Origin: Chamaecyparis obtusa
Lineage: Eukaryota > Streptophyta > Pinopsida > Cupressales > Cupressaceae
Direction of reading: 5' to 3'
Length of the DNA: 64,000 bases
Assembly: GCA_027943335.1 (NCBI GenBank)
Contig: BSBK01008425.1
Span: forward strand, 248,001 to 312,000
Every line of letters begins with the position of its first letter. The stretch's first letter is position 1. The notes below the pieces were generated by a model that was not told the DNA's origin, did no database searches, and saw only the letters and a program-made list of their open reading frames with translations. Positions 1 through 10,379 of this stretch are shown piece after piece. The position numbers and the translations under genes were made by a program.

Positions 1-1300
1 TGCTCCTGCATCACTTCATTGTGTGATTGATTATTTGTGGATGCATGTTTGAAAGTTTCCAGTTATATTAGTTGTTGTTGAATGTTATGGCACATAAAGT
101 TTAAAGAGTTTGAAATCAGTGAATTTGTTGATTACTGATTCACTTTTCCCTTCTCAGTATTCAAACCTATATTGACACCTACCACAAGAATATTGTGAGA
201 TTGAAACCCTCAAAAACATTAGTAATAAGCTAGGTAGATTTATAAAGGAGGGTGAGGTAGTTGAACAAAAATATCATAGTGTGGATGATATAATTTGTCT
301 TTTGTTGGAAACAATACCCCTCTCTTCCTCATGCTGTTAAAATTTGGTTAGATGGAGTTTGGTGGCAAGAGATTTAGGGATAAATTTTAGTTGAAAATTA
401 TAAGGTGTGTAGGGAAGTGGGCCACTTAGAAGAGGACTGCATAGAGATAAGAATGTAAAAGATTTGGAAAGTAAAAGATTAATGAAAAGATTGAGTCTTT
501 GTCTAAGGAAGTGACCTTAAAAATTATGCAGGACAAATCAAACCTAGAGGAAGAGAAGGAAACAACGATTCTAGAGTTTTCAATGAAAGATTTAAGTAAT
601 TCATTGAGAGACTCAAGATCTAAGGTCATAAAAAAATGGAGATGGAAAATGAGGGATTTGAATAAAATAATGAGAACTTGACTTGAAGTAAAGAATAGAA
701 TCACAAAGATTAATGTTGAGACTTGTCTGGAGGTAGTGTAGAACAATGGAAGGAACCCAATTTTATGTCCAAGCTTAATCAAGTTCATTCAAGAGAAAAT
801 GACCCAATGAAAATTTTGGAAACTTCGAGGGATAATGATCAAGATAAAGTTAGCTGTAAATTTTTGGAGGAGATAATAGGTGATGTATTAATGAAATAAC
901 TACACAATATTCCCAAGATTCCAAGAATGGGGGATGAATTATCATTACAAGTGGGTGTGGAGGCTTCAGAGGAGGAGGACCAACTAAAGGTGTAGTTTGA
1001 AGATATTTATATTTCACTGTCTAGAGAGAATAATTTGTGGTATAATAAATTAGAAATGATTCCTCTCCTTTACTTCCTATATCCAGAGGGATATTATATT
1101 ACCTCTCTAATTTTGATTATAATTTCTTGGGTTTAGGGGACTCATAATGCATTTTGGAGGCTTTAACCATAAGCCAAATTTATCTTTGAAGGTTAAAAAT
1201 GGAGAAAAAAAAAAGTGGGGTCTGAAATCAAGGAAGGAATTATTCCTTCCTTGGACACCATGAAACTCTTATCATGGAATGTTAGGGGATGAAATGCCCC
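1..1300 (+). pseudogene. LINE 5' part with ORF1-like zinc-knuckle remnant
   Basis: This is the 5' portion of an L1-like non-LTR retrotransposon. Around 390-445 the + strand reads a nucleic-acid-binding motif, CREVGHLEEDC, the end of a CCHC knuckle of the kind found in plant LINE ORF1 proteins. The frame upstream gives a fragment resembling the linker before that knuckle (KIWLDG, then WWQEI). Further downstream is Lys/Glu-rich sequence (about 480-1000) with many stops. No full ORF1 survives. The assignment rests on the knuckle and on the clear LINE endonuclease start that follows at 1260. The first 300 bases hold nothing else I can name, and the 5' end of the element is not visible. Confidence 0.5.
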
Positions 1301-2817
1301 TAACAAGAGACATATGATCAAGTGAGGTTTTGATTAGGTGTAACTAGATATGTTATTACTCCAAGAGACACAATTAAACAAAATGGAAATGCATAGAGTG
1401 ATGAAAATATGGAAACATTGGAAGGGATATTTTGTAGAGGTTGAAGGTACTTTGGGAGGGTAGGGGGTGGTATAGAACCCAAATACAGTAAAATAAGACC
1501 TAGTTTGTCATGATTAGAATTGAAAAGTGCTAAAAATTCTACCACTTGCATTACAAAAATATCTCTTCATTTTCAACATTTATGGATTGAAGAGTTTCTT
1601 TTAGAAGTAGAGAGTATGGAATGACATCTCTACAAAATTAAAAGACTTACATAATGAAGTGCTTGGGGGGAGATTATAATGCAACCCTCATAGTGTTTGA
1701 TAAAAAAGGTGGATTAGAGGCCTTTGGAATAATACAAATTAATTTTAAAAAATTTGTGACAAGGAATTGAATTTGGGAGATTCACCGTAACAATGAAACA
1801 TTCATTGTTACAAGTGGTAGTTGCCGTTGCACCAAAAGATCGACCTGTTAATACATGATACAACCAATAGACTTATAGAAAACACAAGAGGTTTTTAAAC
1901 CATGTCAAGAATCCCAAAGGGGGATGTTGGTGGTTAGTCCAACAATCCCCTCCTCAGCGTCACCTGAGGGGATTCAAACCTGTGATCAAGCTTTGATACC
2001 ACTTGTTACAAGTAGTGGTTTCCGTTGCACCAAAAGATCGCCATGTAAATACCTGATACAACCACTAGACTTATAGATGACACAAGAGGCTATTAAACCA
2101 TGTCACGAATCCTGAAGGGGGACATTGGCAGTTAGTCCAACATTCACTTAGACTAAAATAAGATACTGTTTCCTCAATGTTTTTATAAAAACTGAATGGA
2201 TTCTTTCTAGCATGAAAATGGACAGATTTGTACATATGGTCTTTGATGCAAAGGTCCTCCCCATCGGTGGTTAAAGTCACTATCCAAGATCCTTTATTCT
2301 AAAAATAATTCCATTTCCATTCCTTGTCCCTACAAATTTGAAGAAAATATGGTTCATGGATGAATTGTTTAGAGATATAGCTATGTAGTGGTGGAAGTCA
2401 ACTCTTGTTTAGAGAGGGAAGAAGGCCTTTGTTTCCTTTGAGAAGATATAGTTCTTGAAATTGAAAATCAAGGAATAAAATATGATCTATTTTAAAAATA
2501 TTTTTGAAGAAAAAACACATTTGGAGGGTAAAAAAAGAACTCCATAGTAAGGTTATTGAGAAAGGAATGGAGGAGTTTGATTTCAAGGAGAATGATTTCA
2601 ATTCATAATAATTGGAAGTGTTGAAAAGGTAAGAAATGTATTGAAGACACAAATCAAGGGAATGTTGGCTTAAAGAGGGAGATTGAAAAACAAACTAATT
2701 TCATAATTTAGTCAAGACAAGGAGGCCCATTAATCAAATTTATGCAAAATAAAAGAGTGATGGGCCATGGATAAGGGAAAAAGAAAAAATTGACAGAGGT
2801 AGTAGAATATTTGAAGA
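1260..2817 (+). pseudogene. LINE ORF2 endonuclease region, disrupted
   Basis: This is the apurinic-type endonuclease domain at the start of an L1-like LINE ORF2, which nicks the target for target-primed reverse transcription. The start is recognisable: ATG at 1260 reads MKLLSWNVRG, the canonical opening of plant LINE endonucleases, followed after a stop by NAPNKRHMIK. Stops and frameshifts then accumulate, and a TRIM interrupts the frame at 1806-2142. Near 2700-2817 the sequence reads like the linker before the reverse transcriptase (RRPINQIYAK, then GPWIREKEKI). The frame stops where Gypsy-1 inserted and resumes at 21485 and 33547. It is a dead copy and the oldest layer in this part of the window. 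Confidence 0.75.
1806..2142 (-). mobile_element. TRIM (terminal-repeat retrotransposon in miniature), 337 bp
   Basis: Two 139-bp direct repeats (1806-1944 and 2004-2142) begin TGTTACAAG and end TCCAACA on the + strand. They flank only 59 bp. On the minus strand that interval begins with a primer-binding site, TGGTATCAAAGC, next to the right repeat. It ends with a purine tract, GAGGAGGGGAT, against the left repeat. This is the minimal LTR element plan in minus orientation, with no coding capacity. The flanks TTCAT (1801-1805) and TTCAC (2143-2147) form a 5-bp target duplication with one mismatch. Removing the insert restores the LINE sequence. Mobilisation must have depended on another element's enzymes. 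Confidence 0.85.
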
Positions 2818-4091
2818 TATATATGATGAAAACCAACCTGTTGGGAGCAAGTTCAAACATGAAAATGTTAGCAATAAACAAGAGATTCAAATATTAATCT
2901 AACATTTTATAAACTTGCAAGAACCAAACAAAAGGCTTCCACCACAACCTCCGATGAGCAAGAAGAAAGTGCACCCAAGCCTTGCTTGATTTAAGCTCTT
3001 AGAGAGTGTTGTGGGTGTGCTCTCCCAACACAAGTATAGATCCCACTATGAATGCAAGATAAAATGAAGATTGAGATGCTCAAGAAGAAGCTATAGAAGC
3101 AAATCTCAAGCACTCAAATGCAAGTGGCCAAAGAAGCTCAAGGAGGAGCTATGAAAGAAATCCTCAAGCTCAATGGAATTCAAGTAACAAAAGCTAATGA
3201 AGCTAAAGCATAGAATGAAACTAAGTCTACAATGAGAATTTAGCAACTACCAAATGGTTAGCAAAAAATCTATGAAAACAATTCTAAGTCTAAACTAGCA
3301 TAATAACTCTAATGCAAAAATGAATGAATTTTGCTTGAGACAAGGGTCCTATTTATAGGATTTTGGAGGGTTGGGGTGAGGTGACATCTATGTGGAATCC
3401 ACATAGGTACCACCAAGGAGACACATAAGCCATGCAACGTCCAAGACTTTCTCACACATGTGTGAGCAACTTGGGACGTGAGAGGTCAATGTGTACTTCA
3501 AGTAAATGTGTAAGTGTGTGTAAGAGATGTGTAAGAGAAAAAGTCCATTTTCACCATTTTAGAAGATGTAAGAAGTGTCATAAAAAATGTAAGAAGCCTT
3601 GTTTATACAAATTTTAGCAAGTTTTGAAAAGACAATTTTTAGAAATTTGCTCACACATGTGTGAGCAAATAATTAGGACTAATGGATGTAGGAGTCCAAA
3701 AATTAGCCTAATTAATTTTTAGTTAATTAGTGAGTAGGTTTATTAGATAGAAAGTGATGTGTGTAGGATAGAATCTAGGTTGGATTTAGGATTAAATTAA
3801 ATATTTAATTTAATCATGACTTAGTAGCAATAAAGAATGTGAGAGAATTGAATAAATTAAAAATTTATTTAAAAGGGGAATATGGAGGAACATGTATTAA
3901 ATTAAATTTAATACATTATGAAAGGTAGTATCTAAATTTAATTCAAATACTATAATTAGTGAATTTATTTAATTAAATAAATAGATGAATTTAACAAATA
4001 TAATTAATTAAAATTTAACTATAATGTTATTTGGGGTCATTTATTAAATTAAATTAAATTAATGTTAAAAGGATGAATTTAAGTGTCTACA
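2818..4091 (-). repeat. Gypsy-1 3' LTR
   Basis: About 1.27 kb, nearly collinear with 20252-21484. It ends GTGTCTACA on the + strand, just before the purine tract. On the + strand the left end is TATATATG where the other copy has TGTACATG, so its terminal TG is mutated. Inside are a minus-strand TATA box near 3350-3358 and two palindromes (3451-3466 and 3645-3670). The last 400 bp are AT-rich with many TTAAATTAAA-like motifs. Confidence 0.92.
3348..3362 (-). promoter_or_regulatory. TATA box in Gypsy-1 LTR
   Basis: The minus strand reads CCTATAAATAGGACC, a strong plant TATA element. It is conserved at about 20781-20794 in the 5' LTR, where it would drive the genomic transcript. Confidence 0.6.
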
Positions 4092-4107
4092 TTTTGCCCC
4101 TCTTTGA
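4092..4107 (-). other. Gypsy-1 polypurine tract
   Basis: The minus strand reads CAAAGAGGGGCAAAA immediately before TGTAGACAC, the start of the 3' LTR. This is the expected plus-strand priming site. Gypsy-2 has the near-identical CAAAGAGGGGAAAAA at its own 3' LTR, which links the two families. Confidence 0.85.
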
Positions 4108-4559
4108 TGCGGTGTTAAAAAATGACATCACGTCATAGAAAAGAAAATATAGATGCCCTAGAGGAAAAAAGGGACCTAAGAGGTGCACAGAGGAAAAGTG
4201 AGTAGGAGGATGTGCTCCCTTGGGAAAATAGGCCAAAAATAATTTTTTTGGTCAATTTTCACCAAAGGAGGGGAAAAGACTTTGCATGACTTTGAAAGAA
4301 AGGAAGGGTTGACCGATGGGCAACAAATATGAGTGATCTAGTGAGTTCAAAAATCCACCTTCATTTTGGCTCCAGTTGGTTGTGTTTAGGGGGTGATGGC
4401 AAGAGAAAAGGGAGAAGGGGGCATATGATAGAATGGGCATCACCACTTGGCAAAGGGAAACATCTAATGACAATGGAGCCATCAACTATAGACAATAATG
4501 GATACTTGATGAAGGAGGGAAGAGCCACGTACTTGTTCGTAGATGGGGTTGCTAGTTGG

Positions 4560-5215
4560 GACAAAGCCACCCATTAACAGGTAGAGCCGCCCATCGACAT
4601 ACAAGCATCTCTGCTAGGGGTAGAGCTACCTATATACAGGCAGAGCCATCGGTCTACTGGAAAAGCTACCCACCCGTCGATAGATAGGCATCTCGGTTGA
4701 TGTATAGGTTTCTCTGCTGACAGATAGGTGTCTTCATCGATGGATAGACGTCTCTGCCTGGGGTGGAGCCACTTGTCTAGGGGAAGAGCCGCCCATCCCC
4801 AGATAGATGTCTCTACCTATCTAGGGGTGGAGCCACCCATCCACAGATAGGTGTCTCCACCTAGGTGGAGCTACCTGTCTAGGGGTAAAGCCACCCATCC
4901 CTTGATAGGCATCTCTACTTGGGCAGATCCGTCCATCTCTTGATGGGTGTCTTTGCCAGGGCAGAGCCACCTATCTAGGGGTGGAGTTTCCCATCCCAAG
5001 ATAGGCATCTCCACTTGGGGAGAGGGAGGGAGGGGGAGAGAGAGAAAGAGGATAGGAAGAGAGAGAGAGGGAGAGATAGAGAGAAAGAGAAAGAGAGAGG
5101 AAGCTCATGATGGAGCCTCTGGTTGTCAGATAGGTGTCTCCGCCTGCTAAAAGAATGAGGGTGAGGAGAAGTAACCCATTCACTAAGGGGGAGATGTATA
5201 TCAGGGATGAAGGCA
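4560..5215. repeat. GC-rich array of imperfect palindromic units and GA-rich tail
   Basis: From about 4560 to 5020 short units alternate between AGAGCCACCCATC and GATAGGTGTCTCC, which are near reverse complements of each other. Adjacent halves could therefore pair as hairpins, for example GGTGGAGCCACCCATC with the complement of GATAGGTGTCTCCACC around 4825-4862. A purine-rich GA/GGA tract follows at 5020-5105. It lies in the 3' non-coding part of Gypsy-1 and is far more GC-rich than its surroundings. Related motifs recur at 19610-20175. I see no credible coding sequence in it. Confidence 0.7.
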
Positions 5216-5997
5216 AGGAGGGAGATGAGAGGTTTTCATTTGATGAAAAAGGGGGAGGAAAGGGTGTATAAACATGACCCTTGTCTCAAGTAAAAATACA
5301 AAAAGAAACTAAGATGCAATTAACTACGGTGCAACCTAACTACATAATTTAGTGGGATCACTTGTGTTTATGTTGGAGAGAACACCCTAGTTTGATATTT
5401 CAATAGGAGGTATGCATCATGTGTTATAAAATCACAAATGACATTGTTCCATTGTGTGGACTAGACTCTCAAATAGTTGTAGAAACAGAGATGTAGATTT
5501 CCTGACTATGATAGAACCGGTGACATATATTTGTTGGAGAGGTCTGGGCACACTTAGGTCTTTTAAGGGACATAAGTATGCTAACCCATTGCCCCATTAA
5601 GATATGCATAATCATAACTGGGAAATAAACAAAAATTATCCTAAAGTATCCACAAATAGATCATACCATAATTGACACTTGCATGAGATGTCACCAGTCA
5701 CAATATACCAAGCTATGGAAGATTGAGATAATCATGAGTAGTATCTACTAATACAAAAAGATAAAATTAACAAAGAAGGCCTCCTGAACAAGTGGTCATT
5801 TGGTCCATAGCTCTTGCCATGAATGAGATAGGATTGAGGGGATTGGTTTGAGCCGACTGAGGAAGGACGCATCCTATAGGGCAAAGATTGATTGACTGAA
5901 ATGGATATTCACTGGCAATAGATATGAAAGGAACAATAACTCAGAGATTTGATTTTGATGTTTATTTTGATAAGCACTTTTGTGATCACTGTGTCTG
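5216..5997. other. Gypsy-1 3' non-coding sequence
   Basis: No coding potential is recognised. The stretch from the end of the palindromic array to the nested element consists of non-coding sequence with frequent stops on both strands. A CATGACCCTTGTCTCAAGT motif near 5273-5293 is an inverted echo of a motif in the Gypsy-1 LTR (ACTTGAGACAAGGGTC-like at about 3333-3350). Confidence 0.5.
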
Positions 5998-6893
5998 TGA
6001 TGTAGGGGCATTCTAGGATACTTGGTGGATTTTCATGGGAGGTGTATGTTTGGCTAGTGTTACTTGGTTGCAGCCTTGACTGACGGTCTCGGTCATTGAA
6101 GGAAGCTTGGTCACTAAAGGAACTCGGTAACCTTTGGTGCTCAGTGAAAGTGTTACTCGATGATGTTTATGGTGCTCGGTCAACATTGGTGCTCGGCAAT
6201 GCCTGGCATGCTTGGTTATTTCACTGTTGCTCGGTAGTTCAGGTTTACCGACTAGAGTTCTGTGTGATTTGTTGGGCCAACTTGGTGCATTTATTGTTGG
6301 TAGCTATTGTTACAGGCTGACATGTTTGATTAAATGTTTGTAAGGCTATTTTGATGCCAACTTGTATTGCATTTAATAATTGTTGGGGGGATTTATGGTT
6401 TCATACAGCCGACTTGTGGCTGGTGATTAGTATTTATAGGATGTTTGGGTAGATGTTTAGGAGATCATCAGGAGATCGATGGGAGTTCATGACTTGGAAA
6501 ACTTGGTGAATTAGATCTGAGGTTCTGAAAGCTGGAGTTGGAAAATTTGTGGAGAAGATCTTGCATGATCTTGCCGATCAGATTGTTATCTGATAGTTTG
6601 TAGTTGTAGAGCTAGTGGTTTGCACACTTGGAGACAAGGAGATTGTTTGGAGGCTTGCGAGCTAAAGTTTAGATCTGCCTTAGGGTTTCCATCAGTTGTT
6701 GATTGTTTTCAGAGCTGAACTAGCTGAGATTGTATTGGATATTTCCTAGAAGGCCTTACAGCCGGGCATGTTAATGAAAATCAAAGTTAAAAAATTACTT
6801 TTGTTGTTGTGTTGTTGAGTATTCTACTATGTTGTGTATTGGATGCAAGGTTTGGACTGTCCTTAATTGGATCCACCATCCTTGACTGTGTCA
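5998..6893 (+). repeat. TR-GAG element 5' LTR
   Basis: This 896-bp LTR is followed by the tRNA-Met-type primer site at 6896. It contains repeated CTCGGT and CTTGGT motifs around 6080-6240. The 3' copy at 8885-9776 differs by point changes and a few indels: the segment around 6172-6195 is absent from it and it has an extra segment near 9600-9640. Confidence 0.88.
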
Positions 6894-7148
6894 GGTGGTA
6901 TCAGAGCGAGAGTTGATCTTATGGAGTGAAGGTTGACCTAGCAAGGCTGATCTTGCGAAGTTGATCTTGTTTGTGAAGAGATTGTATGATCTGGATTGTA
7001 GATCCGGAGCACTGAACTTGTGGATCTTGCCCTAGTTGTGTGTTCAAGGTGGTAGATTGCAATCTGACTTGTACACAACTTGGAGATTGTCACCAGGTGG
7101 TCAGTGAGGGTTTTTTGCAAAGGGTTTTTTTTTTGCATATCTTTAAGG

Positions 7149-8160
7149 ATGCCTCTGAGAAGATTGGACCCTAGAGTTATTTTTGATCTCTGTGATAATG
7201 TTGAATCTAGGATTATAGAGAAGGTGAAATCAAATTTCAGATCTAAGATGGAGTTGATGAATAATGACATGGTTGTCAGGATCATGAGAGCTATTACTGG
7301 TGTACCTAGGAATGTTGGTATTGAAGATGGTTATGAGGAAGCTACTGAAGACTTTAAACCTACTAGATCTAGTGGTGATGATCAGAGGGATAGATTTGGT
7401 GAAGACAAAATTGCTCGGTTACCTAGATCTAGAGCTTGGTTAAGTAGCAGTTATCGAATGAAAGTTTCTACTTTCTATGGTACTTTGAAGCCTAAGAACT
7501 TGATTGATTGGATTGGCAAACTTGAAGATTTCTTTGAGCTAGAAGAAATTGAAGATCCTCTTCAGGTGAGATTAGCACAGAAAAATTTGAAAGGACATGC
7601 TGCTCTTTGGTAGAAAGAACTACAAAGAGATAGAGAAGATGAAGGTGAAATGAAGATCAATTGGTGGAGGTTGATGGTGATTAAGTTGAAACCTAAGTTC
7701 ATACCTTATGACTATGAGCTTGACTTGTTTAAGAAGTTGTAGAATCTGAAACATAAGGATCTCTCTATTGAAGATTATACTGAGGAGTTCTACAAACTTA
7801 CTGTTTGGTCTGGACACTGAGAGCTTGGTAAGGAAAATGTAGCTTGGTATGTGAATGGTTTGAGATTCAATATTCAAGATGAGCTTGGTATGCTAAAGAT
7901 TGATTCTATTGAAGATGCTTATTAGTATGCTCTGAAGGTAGAAGATAAGTTGAAGAGGAAACAACATAGTAATCCTCGAGGGAAAGAAAATATTGATCAC
8001 TCAGTGAAGGATAAACCGATTGATGCAGAAGATGAACAAAAACCTGTGGAACCGAAGAAGAAGACATGAAAAGTTATATTTAAGGGTACTTTCTATCACT
8101 ATGGAGAGGAAGGACACCGTTCTTTTGAGTGTACATAGAAGAAGCTTGGTGACTGATGAA
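7149..8160 (+). pseudogene. gag of the TR-GAG element
   Basis: This encodes the structural gag of a Ty3/gypsy element. The ATG at 7149 opens MPLRRLDPRVIFDL, and the frame runs to a stop at 7611. It continues in the same frame past several stops to about 8160. The core capsid region is recognisable: STFYGTLKPKNLIDWIGKLE, then LAQKNLKGHAALW, and later LSIEDYTEEFYKL. The knuckle near 8085-8130 reads FYHYGEEGHRSFEC, where a CCHC knuckle would have Cys at both Tyr positions. The zinc site is therefore destroyed. Stops at expected Trp, Arg and Gln positions fit decay by transitions. Confidence 0.8.
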
Positions 8161-8280
8161 CTACTGTGGTGAATGAGAATGAACTTGAATCTGAGAACTT
8201 GCTGCTTCGATGAACATTGCTTGGTACAAAGGAGGAACCTTGTCAAAGGAGTAACTTGTTTAGGACCCGATGAAAGTCTA

Positions 8281-8615
8281 GAGGTAAAATTTGTGATGTT
8301 ATTGTTGATAGTGGTAGTATTGATAACCTTTTTGCTGAGGATATGGTTTAGAAACTTGGGTTGAATAGAATGAAGCATCCTTGTCCCTATAGGATTGGCT
8401 GGTTACAAGATCTTCATGCTCTAGAAGTAAGAGAACAATGCTTTATTGATGTTCAGATTGGCTTGTATAAGGATCTTGTGCTATGTGATATTGTGAAGAT
8501 GAATAGTTGTGATATATTGCTTGGTAGACCTTGGTAATATGATTGCAGAGCTATGTATGACTGTGTTAGAAATGTGTTTACTATTGAGAAGGATAACATG
8601 AATTTTCCCTGATGC
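8281..8615 (+). pseudogene. Retropepsin-like protease of the TR-GAG element
   Basis: This is an aspartic protease that would process gag. It follows gag with a frame change. The catalytic triplet is intact (VDSGSIDNLF near 8303-8334), and the C-terminal signature is present (CDILLGRPW near 8512-8536). A stop lies between them, and another follows the signature. No reverse transcriptase signature follows. About 270 bp later the 3' LTR begins, so pol was removed in this lineage or in its ancestor. Confidence 0.75.
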
Positions 8616-8884
8616 CTTTGCTGGATACAACGCTCGATAGGATAATCTTGAGTATTGGTAGCTAAGTTGAGTTGGTAGATCCAAGGAAAATGAATGATCA
8701 ATATGGAGAACAGATCCGTGTGCTGCCAAGGAAAGACCTAAAAAGACATAGAAAGATGAAGTGGAAGAGTATGCAAGCTAAAAAGGTGGAGGACTTCTAT
8801 GTGAAGAACCTTTTCGGGGTTTATGTGTTGAATCATGGAAGATGTTCTTCTCACATATGAAAATCTTTTCGAACCTGAGGTGTT

Positions 8885-9776
8885 TGATGCAAGGGCATTC
8901 TAGGGTACTCGATGGATTTGCATGGGAGGTGTATGTTTGGCCGATGTTACTTGGTTGCAACCTTGACCGACGGTCTTAGTCATTGAAGGAAGCTTAGTCA
9001 CTGAAGGAACTCAGTAACCTCTACCGCTTGGTGAAAGTGTTACTCGATGATATCTATGGTGCTCGGCGATGCCTGACATGCTTGATTATTTCACTGTTGC
9101 TCGGTAGTTCTGGTTTACTAACTGGAGTTCTGTGTAATTTTTTGGTTTGACTTGGTGCATTTATTGTTGGTAGCTGTTGTTATAGGCTGACATATTGGAT
9201 TAAATGTTTGTAAGGCTATTTTGATGCCAACTTGTATTGCATTTAATAATTGTTGGGGGGAGTTATGGTTTCATCTAGCCAACTTGTGGCTGATGATTAG
9301 TATTTATAGGATGTTTGGGTAGATGTTTAGGAGATCATCAGGAGATCGATGGGAGTTCATGACTTGGAAAACTTAGCGAATCAGATTTGAGGTTTTGAAA
9401 GCTGGAGTTGGAAAAGTTGTGGAAAAGATCTTGCCAATCAGATTGTTATTTGATAGTTTGTAGTTGTAGAGCTAGTGGTTTGCACACTTGGAGACAAGGA
9501 GATTGCTTGGAGGCTTGTGAGCTCAAGTTTAGATTTGCCTTAGGGTTTCCATTAGTTGCTGTTTGTTTTCAGAGCTGAACTAGTTAAGATTATATTAGAT
9601 CTTTTTGGATCTTGCAGAATTGTTTCTGATTGTAATTTTCCCTAACTCGGAAGGCCTTACAACCGGGCATGTTAATGAAAATCAAAGTTAAACAATTACT
9701 TTTTTTTTGTTGTGTTGTGTATTGGAAACAAGGTTTGGACAGTCCTTAATTGGATCCACCATCCTTGATTGCGTCA
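8885..9776 (+). repeat. TR-GAG element 3' LTR
   Basis: This 892-bp LTR is the partner of 5998-6893. Its 3' end abuts the second copy of the GTCTG target duplication. Confidence 0.88.
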
Positions 9777-10074
9777 GTCTGGGAAAATCTTAGTGTGATG
9801 GGGTTAAGCTCAGCTTGCTGGGAATTGCGGTTGGATCTTTATGGCTATGCGGGAAGCGATGACTAAAAACTAAGACCAGGATGAGGATGGATATTTACAG
9901 TGGACAAGAAGAAAATGGATCCAAATCTGCTATCATGGTGCCTGAGACATGTTTTCACCATAATACTTACCTAGAGTGCTTGTTTGCCGAGTTTTCACTA
10001 TTGGACAAATTCTTTTTTTTTTTTTTTTTGTAAGGTGCCTGTTTACCAGGTGTGTACCAAACAATAATTTTTTC

Positions 10075-10315
10075 AGGAACATTATCTTCTTTTTAGGATT
10101 TTTTGCTTTTCTGATGTTTAGGATTTCTTTAGGACTTTTTCTTCTTTTTAGGAATTTTTTACAATCTTTTCTGATTTTTAGGATTTTTTCAGGATCTTTT
10201 TTGATTTTTAGGATTTTTTTAGGATCTTTTCTATTTTTTTGAATTTTTTTAGGAATTTTTTTGATTTTTAGGATTTTTTGAGGATCTTTTCTGATTTTTA
10301 GGATTTTTTGTTGAA
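10075..10315 (+). repeat. T-rich short tandem repeat
   Basis: A degenerate unit of roughly 25-35 bp recurs several times: TTTTCTGATTTTTAGGA, then TTTTTTCAGGATC and variants. Because it is T-rich with few stops, one strand gives a spurious open frame of Phe, Leu, Ile and Arg. It lies in the non-coding 3' part of Gypsy-1, downstream of integrase. A T-run at 10011-10029 precedes it. Confidence 0.75.
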
Positions 10316-10379
10316 TAACACTATACAGGAACTAGATGCTAAGCTACGCATAAAAGTGCTTCAAATGTAGAATATTTAT

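Larger units (their letters stand above)
5998..9776 (+). mobile_element. Nested gag-protease-only Ty3/gypsy element (TR-GAG type)
   Basis: This is a 3.8-kb LTR element on the + strand, inserted in Gypsy-1. LTRs are 5998-6893 and 8885-9776. They start TGATG and end TGTCA or CGTCA. A perfect target duplication, GTCTG, lies at 5993-5997 and 9777-9781. A primer site, TGGTATCAGAGCG, begins at 6896. Between the LTRs only gag and protease are encoded. Reverse transcriptase, RNase H and integrase are absent, and the coding sequence runs almost into the 3' LTR. Such elements are known in plants as TR-GAG and rely on relatives for replication. Confidence 0.85.

Noticed and set aside
1950..2003. Possible tRNA gene because of the B-box-like word and the GATACCA-like sequence
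   Set aside because: It cannot fold as a complete tRNA, and position and orientation fit the TRIM primer-binding site better.
3432..3617. Cys/Lys-rich 61-codon frame resembling a small zinc protein
   Set aside because: It lies within the Gypsy-1 LTR, comes from GTGTAAG-type repeats, and the other LTR copy breaks it.
4947..5150. Arg/Glu/Gly-rich frame in the GC-rich array
   Set aside because: It is a by-product of GA-rich repeats, with no domain.
9976..10242. 88-codon frame rich in Phe, Leu and Ile that looks like a membrane protein
   Set aside because: It is the translation of the T-rich tandem repeat. The hydrophobic look follows from base composition.
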